A stretch of DNA of 64,000 nucleotides from Actinomycetes bacterium (GCA_023436605.1 JAEZIQ010000105.1:3473-67472), one strand, 5' to 3'. Shown: positions 25,000 to 32,659, counted from the stretch's first letter. Program-made: numbers and translations. The notes: a model not told the origin generated them from the letters alone.

Positions 25000-25125
25000 T
25001 GCGGGGTTAGCTGACGGGCTCGCGCGGAAAGAGGCCGCGCTACGCGGATGCGATTCGCCCCAAGGACTTGCTCCCAGTTGGTTCCCCCGTCCCGGAATCG
25101 ATCCGGGTTCGGCTTTGCTCATCTA
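25000..25125 (-). ncRNA. c-di-AMP riboswitch (ydaO-yuaA type)
   Basis: The minus-strand leader of gene 24421-24978 contains, in order, the conserved blocks of the ydaO/yuaA class. GCCGAACCC is at 25105-25113, after which a CCCGG stem closes a loop (25093-25109). GGGGGAACCA follows at 25079-25088, TTGGGGCGAATCG at 25051-25063 and GCGTAGCGC at 25037-25045. The order and spacing match the actinobacterial consensus as I remember it. Members of the class bind cyclic di-AMP and normally switch the downstream gene off. The exact ends are approximate. TAGTAT at 25126-25131 is a candidate -10 box. Confidence 0.85.
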
Positions 25126-25238
25126 ATACTAGTCATCTCCTAATACTCCTACTTTTCCCATTTTTCGGAACTGCTCGAGAGTCATCCCATGTGCCCGAGC
25201 CAATTCTTGGATTGATCGCTCGTGGCGATTCCCTCGAT

Positions 25239-25244
25239 TACAGT
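25239..25244 (+). promoter_or_regulatory. -10 box TACAGT for leaderless gene 25252
   Basis: TACAGT followed by seven bases and GTG 25252, in frame with the reductase. It lies about 110 bases from the divergent riboswitch promoter. Confidence 0.45.
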
Positions 25245-25251
25245 TCGACGG

Positions 25252-26172
25252 GTGCAGTTGCAAGGGAAAATCGCCGGGCGGTCGAGCGAGTTCCTGCTGT
25301 TTGCGGTGACGCCGCCTCGCCTGTCGACCACTCCCCGGGAAGCCGCGGAGATCGGCCGGGTCACACTCGAACGGCTCCGCACACTGGCGATTGACGGTCT
25401 AGTTCTCTACGACATCGACGACGAGAGCGACCGCAACCCCGACGAGCGTCCGTTTCCGTTCCTGCCGACCATGGACCCGGCGGACTATCTCGCAAACGAT
25501 CTGGCCGAACTCGAAGTTCCCGCCATCGTTTACCGCGCCGTCGGCAAATACCCTGAGCACGAGTTTCGTTCCTGGGTGGAGAACCAGGATCCGGACCGGA
25601 CCCTCAGCGTCTTCGTTGGTCCCTCCTCCCGCGAGAAATCGGTACTTACCTCGGTCGCTCGCGCCTACGAGCTGCGTGACCAACTGAATCCTCAACTGCC
25701 GCTCGGGGGAGTCGCGATCCCCGAGCGACACACGCGCCGCGGTGACGAGCATCTGCGTCTGATCGGGAAGCAGCGGGCTGGCTGCTCGTTTTTCATCACC
25801 CAGATCGTTTACGACGTAAATGCGGCGAAGGACCTGATCTCCGACTACCACCATGAGTGCGCTGCGCAGAACCTCCCCCCTGCCCCGATGGTGTTCAGCT
25901 TTTCGGTTTGCGGATCGCTCAAGACCCTCGAGTTCCTCCGTTGGCTCGGGGTCGCGGTCCCGCGCTGGATCGAAAACGAGCTGCGTCATGCCGATGACAC
26001 CCTCGAGGCCTCCTATGAACAGGCCGTGGCGACGGCCGTCGACCTGATCGCGTTCTGCCGACGGTTGGGTGCCCCGTTCGGGATCAGCGTCGAGAGTGTT
26101 TCGATCCGCAAGGTCGAGATCGAAGCTTCGGTGCGGCTGGCCTCCCGACTCGGGGCCGAACTCCACTGCTGA
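25252..26172 (+). CDS. Methylenetetrahydrofolate reductase-like FAD oxidoreductase
   Basis: A 306-residue TIM-barrel flavoprotein of the methylenetetrahydrofolate reductase superfamily. The N-terminal strand SSEFLLFAVTPPR corresponds to the family's opening strand. LRTLAIDGLVLYDIDDES follows, and GCSFFITQIVYDVNAAKDLI matches the GA-F-ITQ-FD motif of MTHFR. Whether it reduces methylene-H4folate or another substrate is open, because the active-site glutamate region is not clear to me. GTG 25252 is chosen from the TACAGT box seven bases upstream; GTG 25222 is the alternative and would add ten residues. Confidence 0.75.
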   Translation: MQLQGKIAGRSSEFLLFAVTPPRLSTTPREAAEIGRVTLERLRTLAIDGLVLYDIDDESDRNPDERPFPFLPTMDPADYLANDLAELEVPAIVYRAVGKYPEHEFRSWVENQDPDRTLSVFVGPSSREKSVLTSVARAYELRDQLNPQLPLGGVAIPERHTRRGDEHLRLIGKQRAGCSFFITQIVYDVNAAKDLISDYHHECAAQNLPPAPMVFSFSVCGSLKTLEFLRWLGVAVPRWIENELRHADDTLEASYEQAVATAVDLIAFCRRLGAPFGISVESVSIRKVEIEASVRLASRLGAELHC

Positions 26173-26296
26173 GGTTCAGATCAGGGGTTTTCCGCAGGTC
26201 TTGAGTGCCCAGAGCTTCTACTGTGGAAGCAGGCATTCACAGTCGGTATCCGATCTCGAATCGCTGGCGGTCGACTCAAGCGGAAGGCTCCCGATC

Positions 26297-26860
26297 ATGT
26301 CCCAATCCCGTCCGAAGGTCCTGATCCTGTACGCGTCGACGCACGGTCAGACCGAGAAGATCGCGTCGCAACTGGGCGTCACGATGGCTCTCTGCGACCT
26401 CCAGGTAATGACGCGAAACCTCCGCGACTCTGACCATGAAGATCCGAAGCGATACGACGCCGTGGTCCTCACGGAATGCGTTCACGCCGGACACCACCAG
26501 CGGGAGATCGTCAATTGGCTTCGCCGGAACATCGAAAGCGTGAAGTCGAGGCCAAACGCATTCGTTTCCGTCTCGCTTTCGAGTGCCGAGGACGACGAAG
26601 AGGTCCGTGCCGAACCGATCGAGCACATCGATGATTTCACTCGCGATACACGCTGGAGCCCGGACCACACCGCCCCAGTCGCAGCGGCGCTGCTCCACCG
26701 CGAGCCCAAACCCTTCCGTCGCATCCTCACGAAACTCCACGTGAAGAAGGACGGCCAGCCGGCAAATACTCGTGAGGATTACGAGTACACCGACTGGGAG
26801 GCACTGACCAGATTCGGCCAGGAGATCGCGGCCGATTTCAAGGAACGGATCAGCGCCTGA
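26297..26860 (+). CDS. Flavodoxin-domain protein (HemG-like)
   Basis: A 187-residue flavodoxin-fold protein. The N-terminal FMN phosphate loop is visible in KVLILYASTHGQTEKIASQL, followed by RYDAVVLTECVHAGHHQREI. This resembles flavodoxin-type protoporphyrinogen oxidase HemG and menaquinone-dependent relatives. Oxidation of protoporphyrinogen IX is possible, but the family also holds general flavodoxins. ATG 26297 is preceded by GGAAGG nine bases upstream; the open frame continues upstream but overlaps the previous gene. No other haem gene is seen in the window. Confidence 0.75.
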   Translation: MSQSRPKVLILYASTHGQTEKIASQLGVTMALCDLQVMTRNLRDSDHEDPKRYDAVVLTECVHAGHHQREIVNWLRRNIESVKSRPNAFVSVSLSSAEDDEEVRAEPIEHIDDFTRDTRWSPDHTAPVAAALLHREPKPFRRILTKLHVKKDGQPANTREDYEYTDWEALTRFGQEIAADFKERISA

Positions 26861-26883
26861 GTCACGCCGAAGGAAGGCCCCCG

Positions 26884-27345
26884 TCAGCGCGGCTCGAGGA
26901 TTACCAGCGGGATCTTCCTCTCGGTCCTGTCCTGGTACTGCTGGTAAGAGGGATAGACCGCGACGGCCTTGGGCCAGAGTCGTTCATGTTCGGCCCCAGT
27001 GGCTACGCGAGCGTGGACCGGACGGGTCTCGCTCCCGATCTGGACAGTTGTGTCCGGGTTTGCCCTGAGGTTGTAGAACCAGGCTGGACTTTTCTCGTAG
27101 CCACCTTTCGAGGCCACGATTACGACGTTGTCGCCGTCTTCGATGTAGAGCAGCGGACTGGTGCGCTTCTTCCCGCTTTTGGCGCCGACGTGATCGATCA
27201 GGCACATCGGTGGAAGACCGGGCACGTGGTGCCCGATTCGTCCGTCGGTCAGGCGGTAGATGCGGGCGTGACCGCCCATCAGTCTGCTGAGGACGGGCCA
27301 GGTCCTGTCGGCGATCCGCAACTGAAGGTCGGTGGCTCTCCCCAT
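26884..27345 (-). CDS. Deazaflavin (F420)-dependent nitroreductase family protein
   Basis: A 153-residue split-barrel protein of the F420H2-dependent Ddn/nitroreductase family, common in actinobacteria. The motifs IDHVGAKSGKKRTSPLLYIE and GYEKSPAWFYNLRANPDTTV are the typical cofactor-binding and core blocks, and YPSYQQYQDRTERKIPLVIL is the usual C-terminus. It would use reduced F420 to reduce quinones or nitro compounds. TAATCT at 27352-27357 on the minus strand is six bases before the ATG. Confidence 0.9.
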   Translation of the reverse strand: MGRATDLQLRIADRTWPVLSRLMGGHARIYRLTDGRIGHHVPGLPPMCLIDHVGAKSGKKRTSPLLYIEDGDNVVIVASKGGYEKSPAWFYNLRANPDTTVQIGSETRPVHARVATGAEHERLWPKAVAVYPSYQQYQDRTERKIPLVILEPR

Positions 27346-27351
27346 CTGGCC

Positions 27352-27357
27352 AGATTA
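27352..27357 (-). promoter_or_regulatory. -10 box TAATCT for leaderless nitroreductase gene
   Basis: TAATCT on the minus strand, six bases before ATG 27345; no Shine-Dalgarno sequence. Confidence 0.6.
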
Positions 27358-27449
27358 CACGGCGTCAAGGACTTGGCTGAACGGGAGGAATTGAGAATTT
27401 TCCGGGGTACCTGTAACGCTGTGGCCGTTCAAACCATTCACTAGTAGCA

Positions 27450-27992
27450 GTGGCGAAGAAAGACAAAGCGCAAACGGATTTCGAGGTCGTCGATCGGCTC
27501 AGGCCGATGATTTCTGCCTATTGCAAGCGGCGTGGCAGCCGGGATCCGGACGGGATCTCCGCCGAAGTCATCGCGCTGGCGTGGGCCAAGCGGGCTGAAC
27601 TGGACCTCAACCACTGCCGGCCCTGGTTGATCACCACGGCTCGCAACCTGCTCTTTGATGAGTATCGGGCCCGCCGCCGGACCTTTCCCGTAGATCACGC
27701 CACGCTGGTCGAGGTGGATCGCCGGCAGGAGCCAGACTTCGAAATCGAATCTCTCGACCCGGAATTGAGCCGAGCGCTCGAAGAGCTTTCACCCCGCGAC
27801 CGGGAAGCGGTACTCCTTGTCGCCTGGGAAGAACTGTCCCCAACAGAAGCGGCGCGCTCGATGGGAATCACCCCCCCGACCTTCAGGGTCCGGCTCCATC
27901 GTGCCCGCCGTCGCCTGAAGCTTTCATTGGAAGAAAGCGCCCACAACTCGAAGGAAGCGAGGAACAAACCGATGAAGGACGCAGCGATATGA
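27450..27992 (+). CDS. ECF-type RNA polymerase sigma factor
   Basis: A 180-residue sigma-70 family factor with region 2 (SAEVIALAWAKR and PWLITTARNLLFDEYRARRR) and region 4 (LEELSPRDREAVLLVAWEEL, then PTEAARSMGITPPTFRVRLH). It would direct RNA polymerase to a small regulon. The GTG start has no Shine-Dalgarno site; TTCACT lies seven bases upstream, a weak -10. The stop overlaps the start of the membrane-anchored partner by four bases (ATGA), the classic arrangement of an ECF factor with its regulator. Two secreted-protein genes follow and may be targets. Confidence 0.85.
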   Translation: MAKKDKAQTDFEVVDRLRPMISAYCKRRGSRDPDGISAEVIALAWAKRAELDLNHCRPWLITTARNLLFDEYRARRRTFPVDHATLVEVDRRQEPDFEIESLDPELSRALEELSPRDREAVLLVAWEELSPTEAARSMGITPPTFRVRLHRARRRLKLSLEESAHNSKEARNKPMKDAAI

Positions 27993-28759
27993 ACAACGCC
28001 GAACTTGACGCGAGGCTCCGAGCTGCGAACCCGGTTCCGGTCGCCCCGATCCCGGGGCTCGACGGTCGCTCCCTGCTCATGGGAATCGCTCAGATCGCTG
28101 CCGCGATCCTCGTCGCCCTCTCGGTTGGCGTCGGGGTCGCCTGGGCCGCCAGCGGCTCGAACCCCCTCGCCCCGATCTTCGCCGACACTCTGAAGGTCGG
28201 TGAATCCAAAACCGGGTTCGAGAACTTCGAAGCTCTCAGTCCAATGACTGAGGAATCGCTGGAGACCTTGCCGCGAAATGTCGTCGACCTAGCTCTGTTT
28301 CAGGCAAGCCACGAAACCTTGGTCAAAGATCGCCAGTCACGGGCACCTTCCACTCTGGAAGATCTAAAACCCGATCCCACATTGATCTCTGCGTTCGCCC
28401 GCGCCAAGACGAACCTTGGCACTCCTTCGATACTGCTAGTCATCGACGATGAGGTTTGTGCCTTCGTCCTGAGGAAAGACCAAAGTTCTAACAGTTGCTA
28501 CACGGTCGAGGATGTCGAGTCCGGGAACCACCTCACTTGGCACACCGAGCCAATGAATACGCAGCATAAGTATCTGACCGGTGTCTTTAACGATCGGGTT
28601 GAGACTATCGACGTTCTGGGCGATGGACGAGCCCCGATACTCATCCCCGATAATGTCTTTGAACTTCGAGACGTCGACCAAAAGTCAACGACGCTCGTGG
28701 GACGGGACGCTGACGGCTCTGAACTATTTCGCCAAACTGTTGCCATAGAGCATCCGTGA
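27989..28759 (+). CDS. Membrane-anchored ECF partner (putative anti-sigma factor)
   Basis: A 256-residue single-pass membrane protein. A short cytoplasmic N-terminus (about 30 residues) is followed by one helix (GIAQIAAAILVALSVGVGVA, about 31-50) and a 200-residue extracytoplasmic part. The last 115 residues form a domain beginning VIDDEVCAFVLRKD, which I can align with the secreted protein at 29447. No zinc-type anti-sigma motif (H-X3-C-X2-C) is visible, and the cytoplasmic segment is short. Anti-sigma activity is inferred only from translational coupling to the ECF gene and from topology. Confidence 0.7.
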   Translation: MNNAELDARLRAANPVPVAPIPGLDGRSLLMGIAQIAAAILVALSVGVGVAWAASGSNPLAPIFADTLKVGESKTGFENFEALSPMTEESLETLPRNVVDLALFQASHETLVKDRQSRAPSTLEDLKPDPTLISAFARAKTNLGTPSILLVIDDEVCAFVLRKDQSSNSCYTVEDVESGNHLTWHTEPMNTQHKYLTGVFNDRVETIDVLGDGRAPILIPDNVFELRDVDQKSTTLVGRDADGSELFRQTVAIEHP

Positions 28760-28820
28760 CTCGCCGACATGTATTACCGGGGCCTCGCTAGGGGCTTCGC
28801 GACGACAAAAAGCCACATTT

Positions 28821-28838
28821 CGCCGCCTTAAACGGCGG
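28821..28838 (+). terminator. Possible terminator after ECF operon
   Basis: CCGCC-TTAAAC-GGCGG forms a perfect 5-bp stem 64 bases after the partner's stop codon, with weak flanking pairs. No uracil tract follows. Confidence 0.3.
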
Positions 28839-28885
28839 TCACTCGGTGCTGCTCAATTTTGACGGAATCGAAAACCCTCCGCTGC

Positions 28886-28900
28886 ACCATGTGACATGGT
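28886..28900. promoter_or_regulatory. 15-base perfect palindrome ACCATGT-G-ACATGGT
   Basis: A perfect 7+1+7 inverted repeat in the otherwise empty 230-base gap between the ECF operon and the secreted protein at 28988. It lies about 100 bases before that start. The symmetry and position suggest a binding site for a dimeric regulator. Confidence 0.45.
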
Positions 28901-28987
28901 TTCATGCTACCGTCGGTCTTTGCCGCCCAGTCCAATCAGCGGCAATATCTTGGGGATACACCTCGGAAACGGAGGAAATAAGGACCG

Positions 28988-29431
28988 ATGAAGATATACA
29001 AGAGGGGGACTCTTGCTTACTCCCGGCCATTGGTCGGGATGCTGCTGTTACTGGCAATGCTTGCATCTCTGTTTCTGCTGAATAGGCCGGAACAGGCCCG
29101 AGCGCATAACGATACCTGCGTGGGAATCAACAACTCATGGCTGTGCGAATGGTATGACACCTCACTGCCGACAACCACCCGACACTGGTTCAGTGCCAAC
29201 ATCACCAAACGAAATTGGCAGACTGGACAAGTTGCAGATCCTTATGTGAACACAATGCAGAAGAAGTGCGTCGCAATTAAGGACACTGACGGCGTCATAT
29301 ACCAGGTGGCCTGCGGTGGTGGCAGCCCCTTGAGTACCATTCCGGCGGCTTGGAGACCAGGCTGGATGTTCAACTATCACTGGGCAGACGGGAATCGTCA
29401 CATCAGTTCCTACGGCACTCATCCAAAGTAG
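28988..29431 (+). CDS. Small secreted cysteine-containing protein
   Basis: A 147-residue exported protein. The signal peptide is about residues 1-39 (PLVGMLLLLAMLASLFLL, then NRPEQARA). The mature 108 residues contain four cysteines (DTCVGIN, SWLCEWY, KKCVAIKD, QVACGGG) and are rich in tryptophan and histidine. No family is recognised. The ATG is preceded by AAGGA. It is followed after 15 bases by a second secreted protein, so the two are probably co-transcribed. The base composition is lower in GC than in the neighbouring genes. Confidence 0.75.
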   Translation: MKIYKRGTLAYSRPLVGMLLLLAMLASLFLLNRPEQARAHNDTCVGINNSWLCEWYDTSLPTTTRHWFSANITKRNWQTGQVADPYVNTMQKKCVAIKDTDGVIYQVACGGGSPLSTIPAAWRPGWMFNYHWADGNRHISSYGTHPK

Positions 29432-29446
29432 GGAGAGTAATTGATA

Positions 29447-30082
29447 ATGCGCATTTCAACACAGAACAAATACCTTCTAATCGGCATCTGCTCACTCGTG
29501 GCCGCATTCGGAGCCTTTATGTTGAGCCGGGGTAGCGACCGGGCGACCGCCGAGACCGTAACCCAGGAGTTCCCTCTGGCAGTACTTGAGCCGGCAAACG
29601 AAGCAACCGTCGAGCAGGAGCCGCCAGCGGTGCAAAGTCGACTTGACTTCGTTGTCTCTTCAGTTGCTGAAAGCACCGGGGATGAGTCGGCGGAGGTCGA
29701 AGCGCTTGGTGAGGCGCAGATCCCGGGCAATGGAACCGTTTCGGTCGCCGCAGTCAGCGAAGAGATCTGCGCCTTTGAGGTCGTCGGGGCCGGGAACTGC
29801 GCCGAAGAGGAAGAGATCGTGGACGGCGACATCTTCACCGCCACACCGATCAACTGTTCCACCTACGAGGTGCTCGGGATCGTCGGGGACGAAGTCAGCA
29901 GCATCCTGGTCAATCCCCGGAAGGGACCCACCTACACGGTTGAGGTTCACGACAACATCTACCTGAGCCAGTTCGCGGCCGAGCGGACGCACATCACTGG
30001 TGTGGACGCCTCGGGCAACACCGTGTTCGAGAGCTGGTTGCCGCTCGACGAGTACCGGGCCCACAACCCAGCCTGCTCCTAG
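29447..30082 (+). CDS. Secreted protein sharing the ECF partner's external domain
   Basis: A 211-residue exported protein. An N-terminal signal anchor (YLLIGICSLVAAFGAFML) is followed by an acidic linker and a 110-residue domain starting AVSEEICAFEVVGAGNCAEE. This domain aligns by eye with the C-terminal domain of the ECF partner at 27989: EEICAF with DEVCAF, then YEVLGIVGDEVSSILV with YLTGVFNDRVETIDVL, and finally YTVEVHDNIY with ILIPDNVFEL. ATG 29447 has GGGAGAG upstream; a TTG two codons earlier is less likely. The paralogy and linkage suggest a function within the same envelope-sensing system. Confidence 0.75.
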   Translation: MRISTQNKYLLIGICSLVAAFGAFMLSRGSDRATAETVTQEFPLAVLEPANEATVEQEPPAVQSRLDFVVSSVAESTGDESAEVEALGEAQIPGNGTVSVAAVSEEICAFEVVGAGNCAEEEEIVDGDIFTATPINCSTYEVLGIVGDEVSSILVNPRKGPTYTVEVHDNIYLSQFAAERTHITGVDASGNTVFESWLPLDEYRAHNPACS

Positions 30083-30096
30083 TCCCTTTACTTGAC

Positions 30097-30131
30097 GGGG
30101 AGGTGCTCCGGCGTGTCCGGGGCGCCTCCCC
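30097..30131 (+). terminator. Strong hairpin terminator after secreted pair
   Basis: A 10-bp stem (30097-30106 with 30122-30131, one G-U pair) closes a 15-base loop that itself contains CCGG repeats. It lies 15 bases after the stop at 30082. The uracil tract is poor, as is common in high-GC actinobacteria. Confidence 0.6.
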
Positions 30132-30288
30132 GCCTTGTCCGCTGAAGAGCGGTCCACCAGTCTGCGCAGAACTCGATATCGATCCGTTTTGGCACCGGCA
30201 CGGACTGAGTGACGGTCCGAGGGCGGTTGGTTCGCTTCGGAACCGGGTACTGCCTTTCGCATAAGGCACCCGAACCGAGGAGGAGCGC

Positions 30289-30564
30289 ATGTCCACCGTG
30301 CTGATCGTTTTGATCGTGGTTGTTGTGATCGTGGCCGTGGTCGTTCTGGCCATGCAGATGAAGCGTCGCCGGGAACGGGAAAAGCTCGCCCGGGCCCAGA
30401 CCGAAGCCAAAAGCCAGGACGCCGAGTTCCATCACGCCAAGGCCGAAGAAAGCCGAACCGAGGCGGCGGTTGCCGAGGAACGCGCCAAACGGGTCGCGGC
30501 TGAAGCCGAGCTACACGAAAAGAAAGCGACGGAGCGCGAAGAAGAAATCGGAAGGAATAACTGA
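30289..30564 (+). CDS. Small membrane-anchored coiled-coil protein
   Basis: A 91-residue protein with an N-terminal membrane helix (VLIVLIVVVVIVAVVVLAMQ, about residues 4-23). A charged alanine/glutamate/arginine-rich helix follows (about 25-88, with blocks such as AEESRTEAAVAEERAKRVAA) that should form a coiled coil in the cytoplasm. GAGGAGGAG precedes the ATG. The stop overlaps the start of the next small membrane protein by one base, so the two are co-translated. Function is unknown. Confidence 0.75.
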   Translation: MSTVLIVLIVVVVIVAVVVLAMQMKRRREREKLARAQTEAKSQDAEFHHAKAEESRTEAAVAEERAKRVAAEAELHEKKATEREEEIGRNN

Positions 30565-30806
30565 TGCTGATCGGAGCGATCATTGCGCTCTGCATCCTCC
30601 TGGCCATTCTCGGATTTCTGTTGCCCAAGTACTCAGAGCACGCTCGGCGGGGCGCCGACAAGACACTCGGCGTCGGCCAAAGAGCCGGTGGCAAGGCACC
30701 TGGCCCGATCGGAAGGCTGCTCAGCAAGTCGGTCGGGACTTCCCGCAAGGCCGCAAACAAGAGCCATCAGGAAGGCAAGAAGGCCCGCGGCAAAACCCCT
30801 GTCTGA
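30564..30806 (+). CDS. DUF6411-like small membrane protein
   Basis: An 80-residue protein with one N-terminal helix (LIGAIIALCILLAILGFLLP). A basic tail contains GADKTLGVGQRAGGKAPGPI, then GRLLSKSVGTSRKAANKS, which I recognise as the DUF6411 pattern of Solirubrobacterales. Function is unknown. Its start shares a base with the stop of the coiled-coil membrane protein (TGATG), which suggests the two form a complex at the membrane. Confidence 0.75.
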   Translation: MLIGAIIALCILLAILGFLLPKYSEHARRGADKTLGVGQRAGGKAPGPIGRLLSKSVGTSRKAANKSHQEGKKARGKTPV

Positions 30807-31132
30807 CACTTCGATCTCGTCGAGGCCCGCCGCTCCAGCGGGTCGAAGTCGATCGCGATCAAGGGACGAATTCTGGTCGTGAAGTTCAAGGCAGAGCTGC
30901 GGTCCTGAGAAGATGAAGCCCTCTGCCCGGAGCTGGATCCGACGATTCGTTTCCGAATCTCGCTACCGGTAACCAGACGGAAGACCGCCCTGCTCGCCTT
31001 AGGGCGCGGAGCACTCCGAGTGTCTGGAGCGATGACCTTCGCACCCGCGCACGGGATGGAAAACTGGTGGGCACCGAACTCGCGGCGGTTCTCGGTTCAG
31101 GTCACCGGGTAGTGGCGGTTCCTCCCCCGAAC
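30807..31132. other. Intergenic stretch without recognised features
   Basis: About 325 bases between the DUF6411-like gene and the promoter of the enoyl-CoA hydratase. I see no open frame with a ribosome-binding site or -10 box, no clear hairpin terminator and no structured RNA signature. GC content is similar to that of the genes. Confidence 0.4.
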
Positions 31133-31138
31133 TAGAAT
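31133..31138 (+). promoter_or_regulatory. -10 box TAGAAT for leaderless gene 31145
   Basis: TAGAAT followed by six bases and ATG 31145; one of the clearest examples of the pattern in this window. Confidence 0.65.
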
Positions 31139-31144
31139 CTCCCG

Positions 31145-31927
31145 ATGGATTGGGTGCAGCTTTCGGTTGACGGTGCGGTGGCCACGATTACGTTGAGGGC
31201 GCCTTCGGGTCCGAGCCGGATCAACGTCGGGAGCGCCCGCGAGTGGTTTGAGGCACTTGAGGAGGTCGAAGCACGAGACGAAGTCTCGGTCGTCGTGACG
31301 CGGGCCGAGGGACCGGTCTGGAATGCGGGCGGAGACCTCGCTGAGTTCAGGAATCGGGGGGGTGAGGCACATGACTACATCCTTGAGATCGGCGAATGGA
31401 TCAACCAGGTCGTCGTCGCTCTGGACCGGTCAAGGAAACTCACAGTCGCCTCCGTGCACGGAGCAGTTGCCGGCGGAGGCCTTGGACCGATGCTCGCCTC
31501 CGACTTTGTGATCGCGGCCGAAGACACCAACTTCACCCTGGGCTACTCGAAGCTGGCTACCAATCCGGATGCCGGGGTGAGCTGGTACCTGCCGCGGATG
31601 CTCGGCTATCGCAAGAGCCTGGAGCTCTATCTCACCTCAGACCTACTGACCGCAGCAGAAGCTCAGGGACTAGGAGTTGTCAATCGGGTCGTTGCTGTAG
31701 AGCAATTGGCCACCGAAACAGAAAACTGGACAAGGCGGTTCAGTCAGCTCCCCCCTCACGCCGTCGCAGCCACCAAGCGACTGCTCAAGGCGAGCGAAAA
31801 GACTCCGCTCGACTCACATCTCGACGACGAAATCCGCTCCTTCGCCGAGAACACAAAAAGCCCTGACTTCACCGAAGGTGTGAACGCCTTCCTCGAGCGC
31901 CGGGATCCAGAGTTCGGTCAGGAATAG
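31145..31927 (+). CDS. Enoyl-CoA hydratase/isomerase family protein
   Basis: A 260-residue crotonase-fold enzyme. The first oxyanion-hole block is VWNAGGDLAEFR, the second VHGAVAGGGLGPMLASDFVI, and the acidic active-site region is NFTLGYSKLATNPDAGVSWY. The glutamates of classical enoyl-CoA hydratase are replaced at the second site by aspartate and serine (PDAGVS), so isomerase or another crotonase reaction is possible. The gene is leaderless. A TetR-type regulator starts 18 bases downstream behind its own -10 box. Confidence 0.85.
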   Translation: MDWVQLSVDGAVATITLRAPSGPSRINVGSAREWFEALEEVEARDEVSVVVTRAEGPVWNAGGDLAEFRNRGGEAHDYILEIGEWINQVVVALDRSRKLTVASVHGAVAGGGLGPMLASDFVIAAEDTNFTLGYSKLATNPDAGVSWYLPRMLGYRKSLELYLTSDLLTAAEAQGLGVVNRVVAVEQLATETENWTRRFSQLPPHAVAATKRLLKASEKTPLDSHLDDEIRSFAENTKSPDFTEGVNAFLERRDPEFGQE

Positions 31928-31931
31928 CGGC

Positions 31932-31937
31932 TAGAGT
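31932..31937 (+). promoter_or_regulatory. -10 box TAGAGT for leaderless TetR gene
   Basis: TAGAGT begins five bases after the stop of the hydratase gene, and seven bases separate it from ATG 31945. Confidence 0.6.
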
Positions 31938-31944
31938 CGGGGCG

Positions 31945-32643
31945 ATGCCAGCTGGAACTTCGCAGGAGGAGATTCCATCGATCGCCGAAGGGATCTTCTT
32001 CGAAGCGACCGTTCCCCTCCCCCGTGGCCGCAACTCGATCGACCCCGAACGGGTGAAGGCAGCTCAGCGGGAACGGATGCTGGCCGCCGTCACCGAACTG
32101 ATGGCGGCCCTCGGCTACCGGGCGTTCAAGGTGAGCGACATTGCGAGACGAGCCGGCGTATCACTGGCTGCCTTCTACGAATGCTTCGAGGGCAAGGACG
32201 ACTGCATCTTCCAGGGATATGACCGATTCATCGACGTGTTGCTGAAGCGGATGATCGGGGTCAACCTCGAAGACAAGAACGAGGCCGAATTCACGGCCGA
32301 CCTGATCGACGCCTATATCGACGCGCTTTCGGCTGACCTGGTCGTGGCCCGCGCCTATCAACTCGAGATCGACACCCTGGGTGTCCCCGCTCGAACCCGG
32401 CGGCGCGACTCTCTCACCCTTTTCGCCCGTCACATCCAGCAGCGTGTCGAGGAGTTCGCCGCCGGTAGCCAGGGACTCGAGGAGATTCCATGGGTTGCCT
32501 ATCTCGGTTTCGTGTACGCGGCCCGGCAGCTTGCCTCCGATGCTCTGGAAGAGCCCGACCCCGACCTGTCGGCGCTCTCGGTAGAGCTTCAGGCCTGGTC
32601 ACTCGATGTCTTCAGACACCGCCAGCAGCCGCCAGGCTCCTAA
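31945..32643 (+). CDS. TetR/AcrR family transcription regulator
   Basis: A 232-residue TetR-type repressor. After a 35-residue extension comes the helix-turn-helix domain (about 38-85): RERMLAAVTELMAALGYRAF, then KVSDIARRAGVSLAAFYECF. A helical ligand-binding domain follows. The ligand is unknown; the neighbouring crotonase suggests an acyl-CoA or a related lipid. It has its own leaderless promoter. Two inverted repeats lie just after the gene and before the next one. Confidence 0.85.
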   Translation: MPAGTSQEEIPSIAEGIFFEATVPLPRGRNSIDPERVKAAQRERMLAAVTELMAALGYRAFKVSDIARRAGVSLAAFYECFEGKDDCIFQGYDRFIDVLLKRMIGVNLEDKNEAEFTADLIDAYIDALSADLVVARAYQLEIDTLGVPARTRRRDSLTLFARHIQQRVEEFAAGSQGLEEIPWVAYLGFVYAARQLASDALEEPDPDLSALSVELQAWSLDVFRHRQQPPGS

Positions 32644-32659
32644 AAGTACGCTAAGTTAC

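Noticed and set aside
25079..25113. A tRNA-like T-arm (CCCGG-ATCGATT-CCGGG) followed by an ACC-containing end on the minus strand
   Set aside because: No matching acceptor 5' strand, D-arm or anticodon arm is present. The same bases are better explained as blocks of the c-di-AMP riboswitch.
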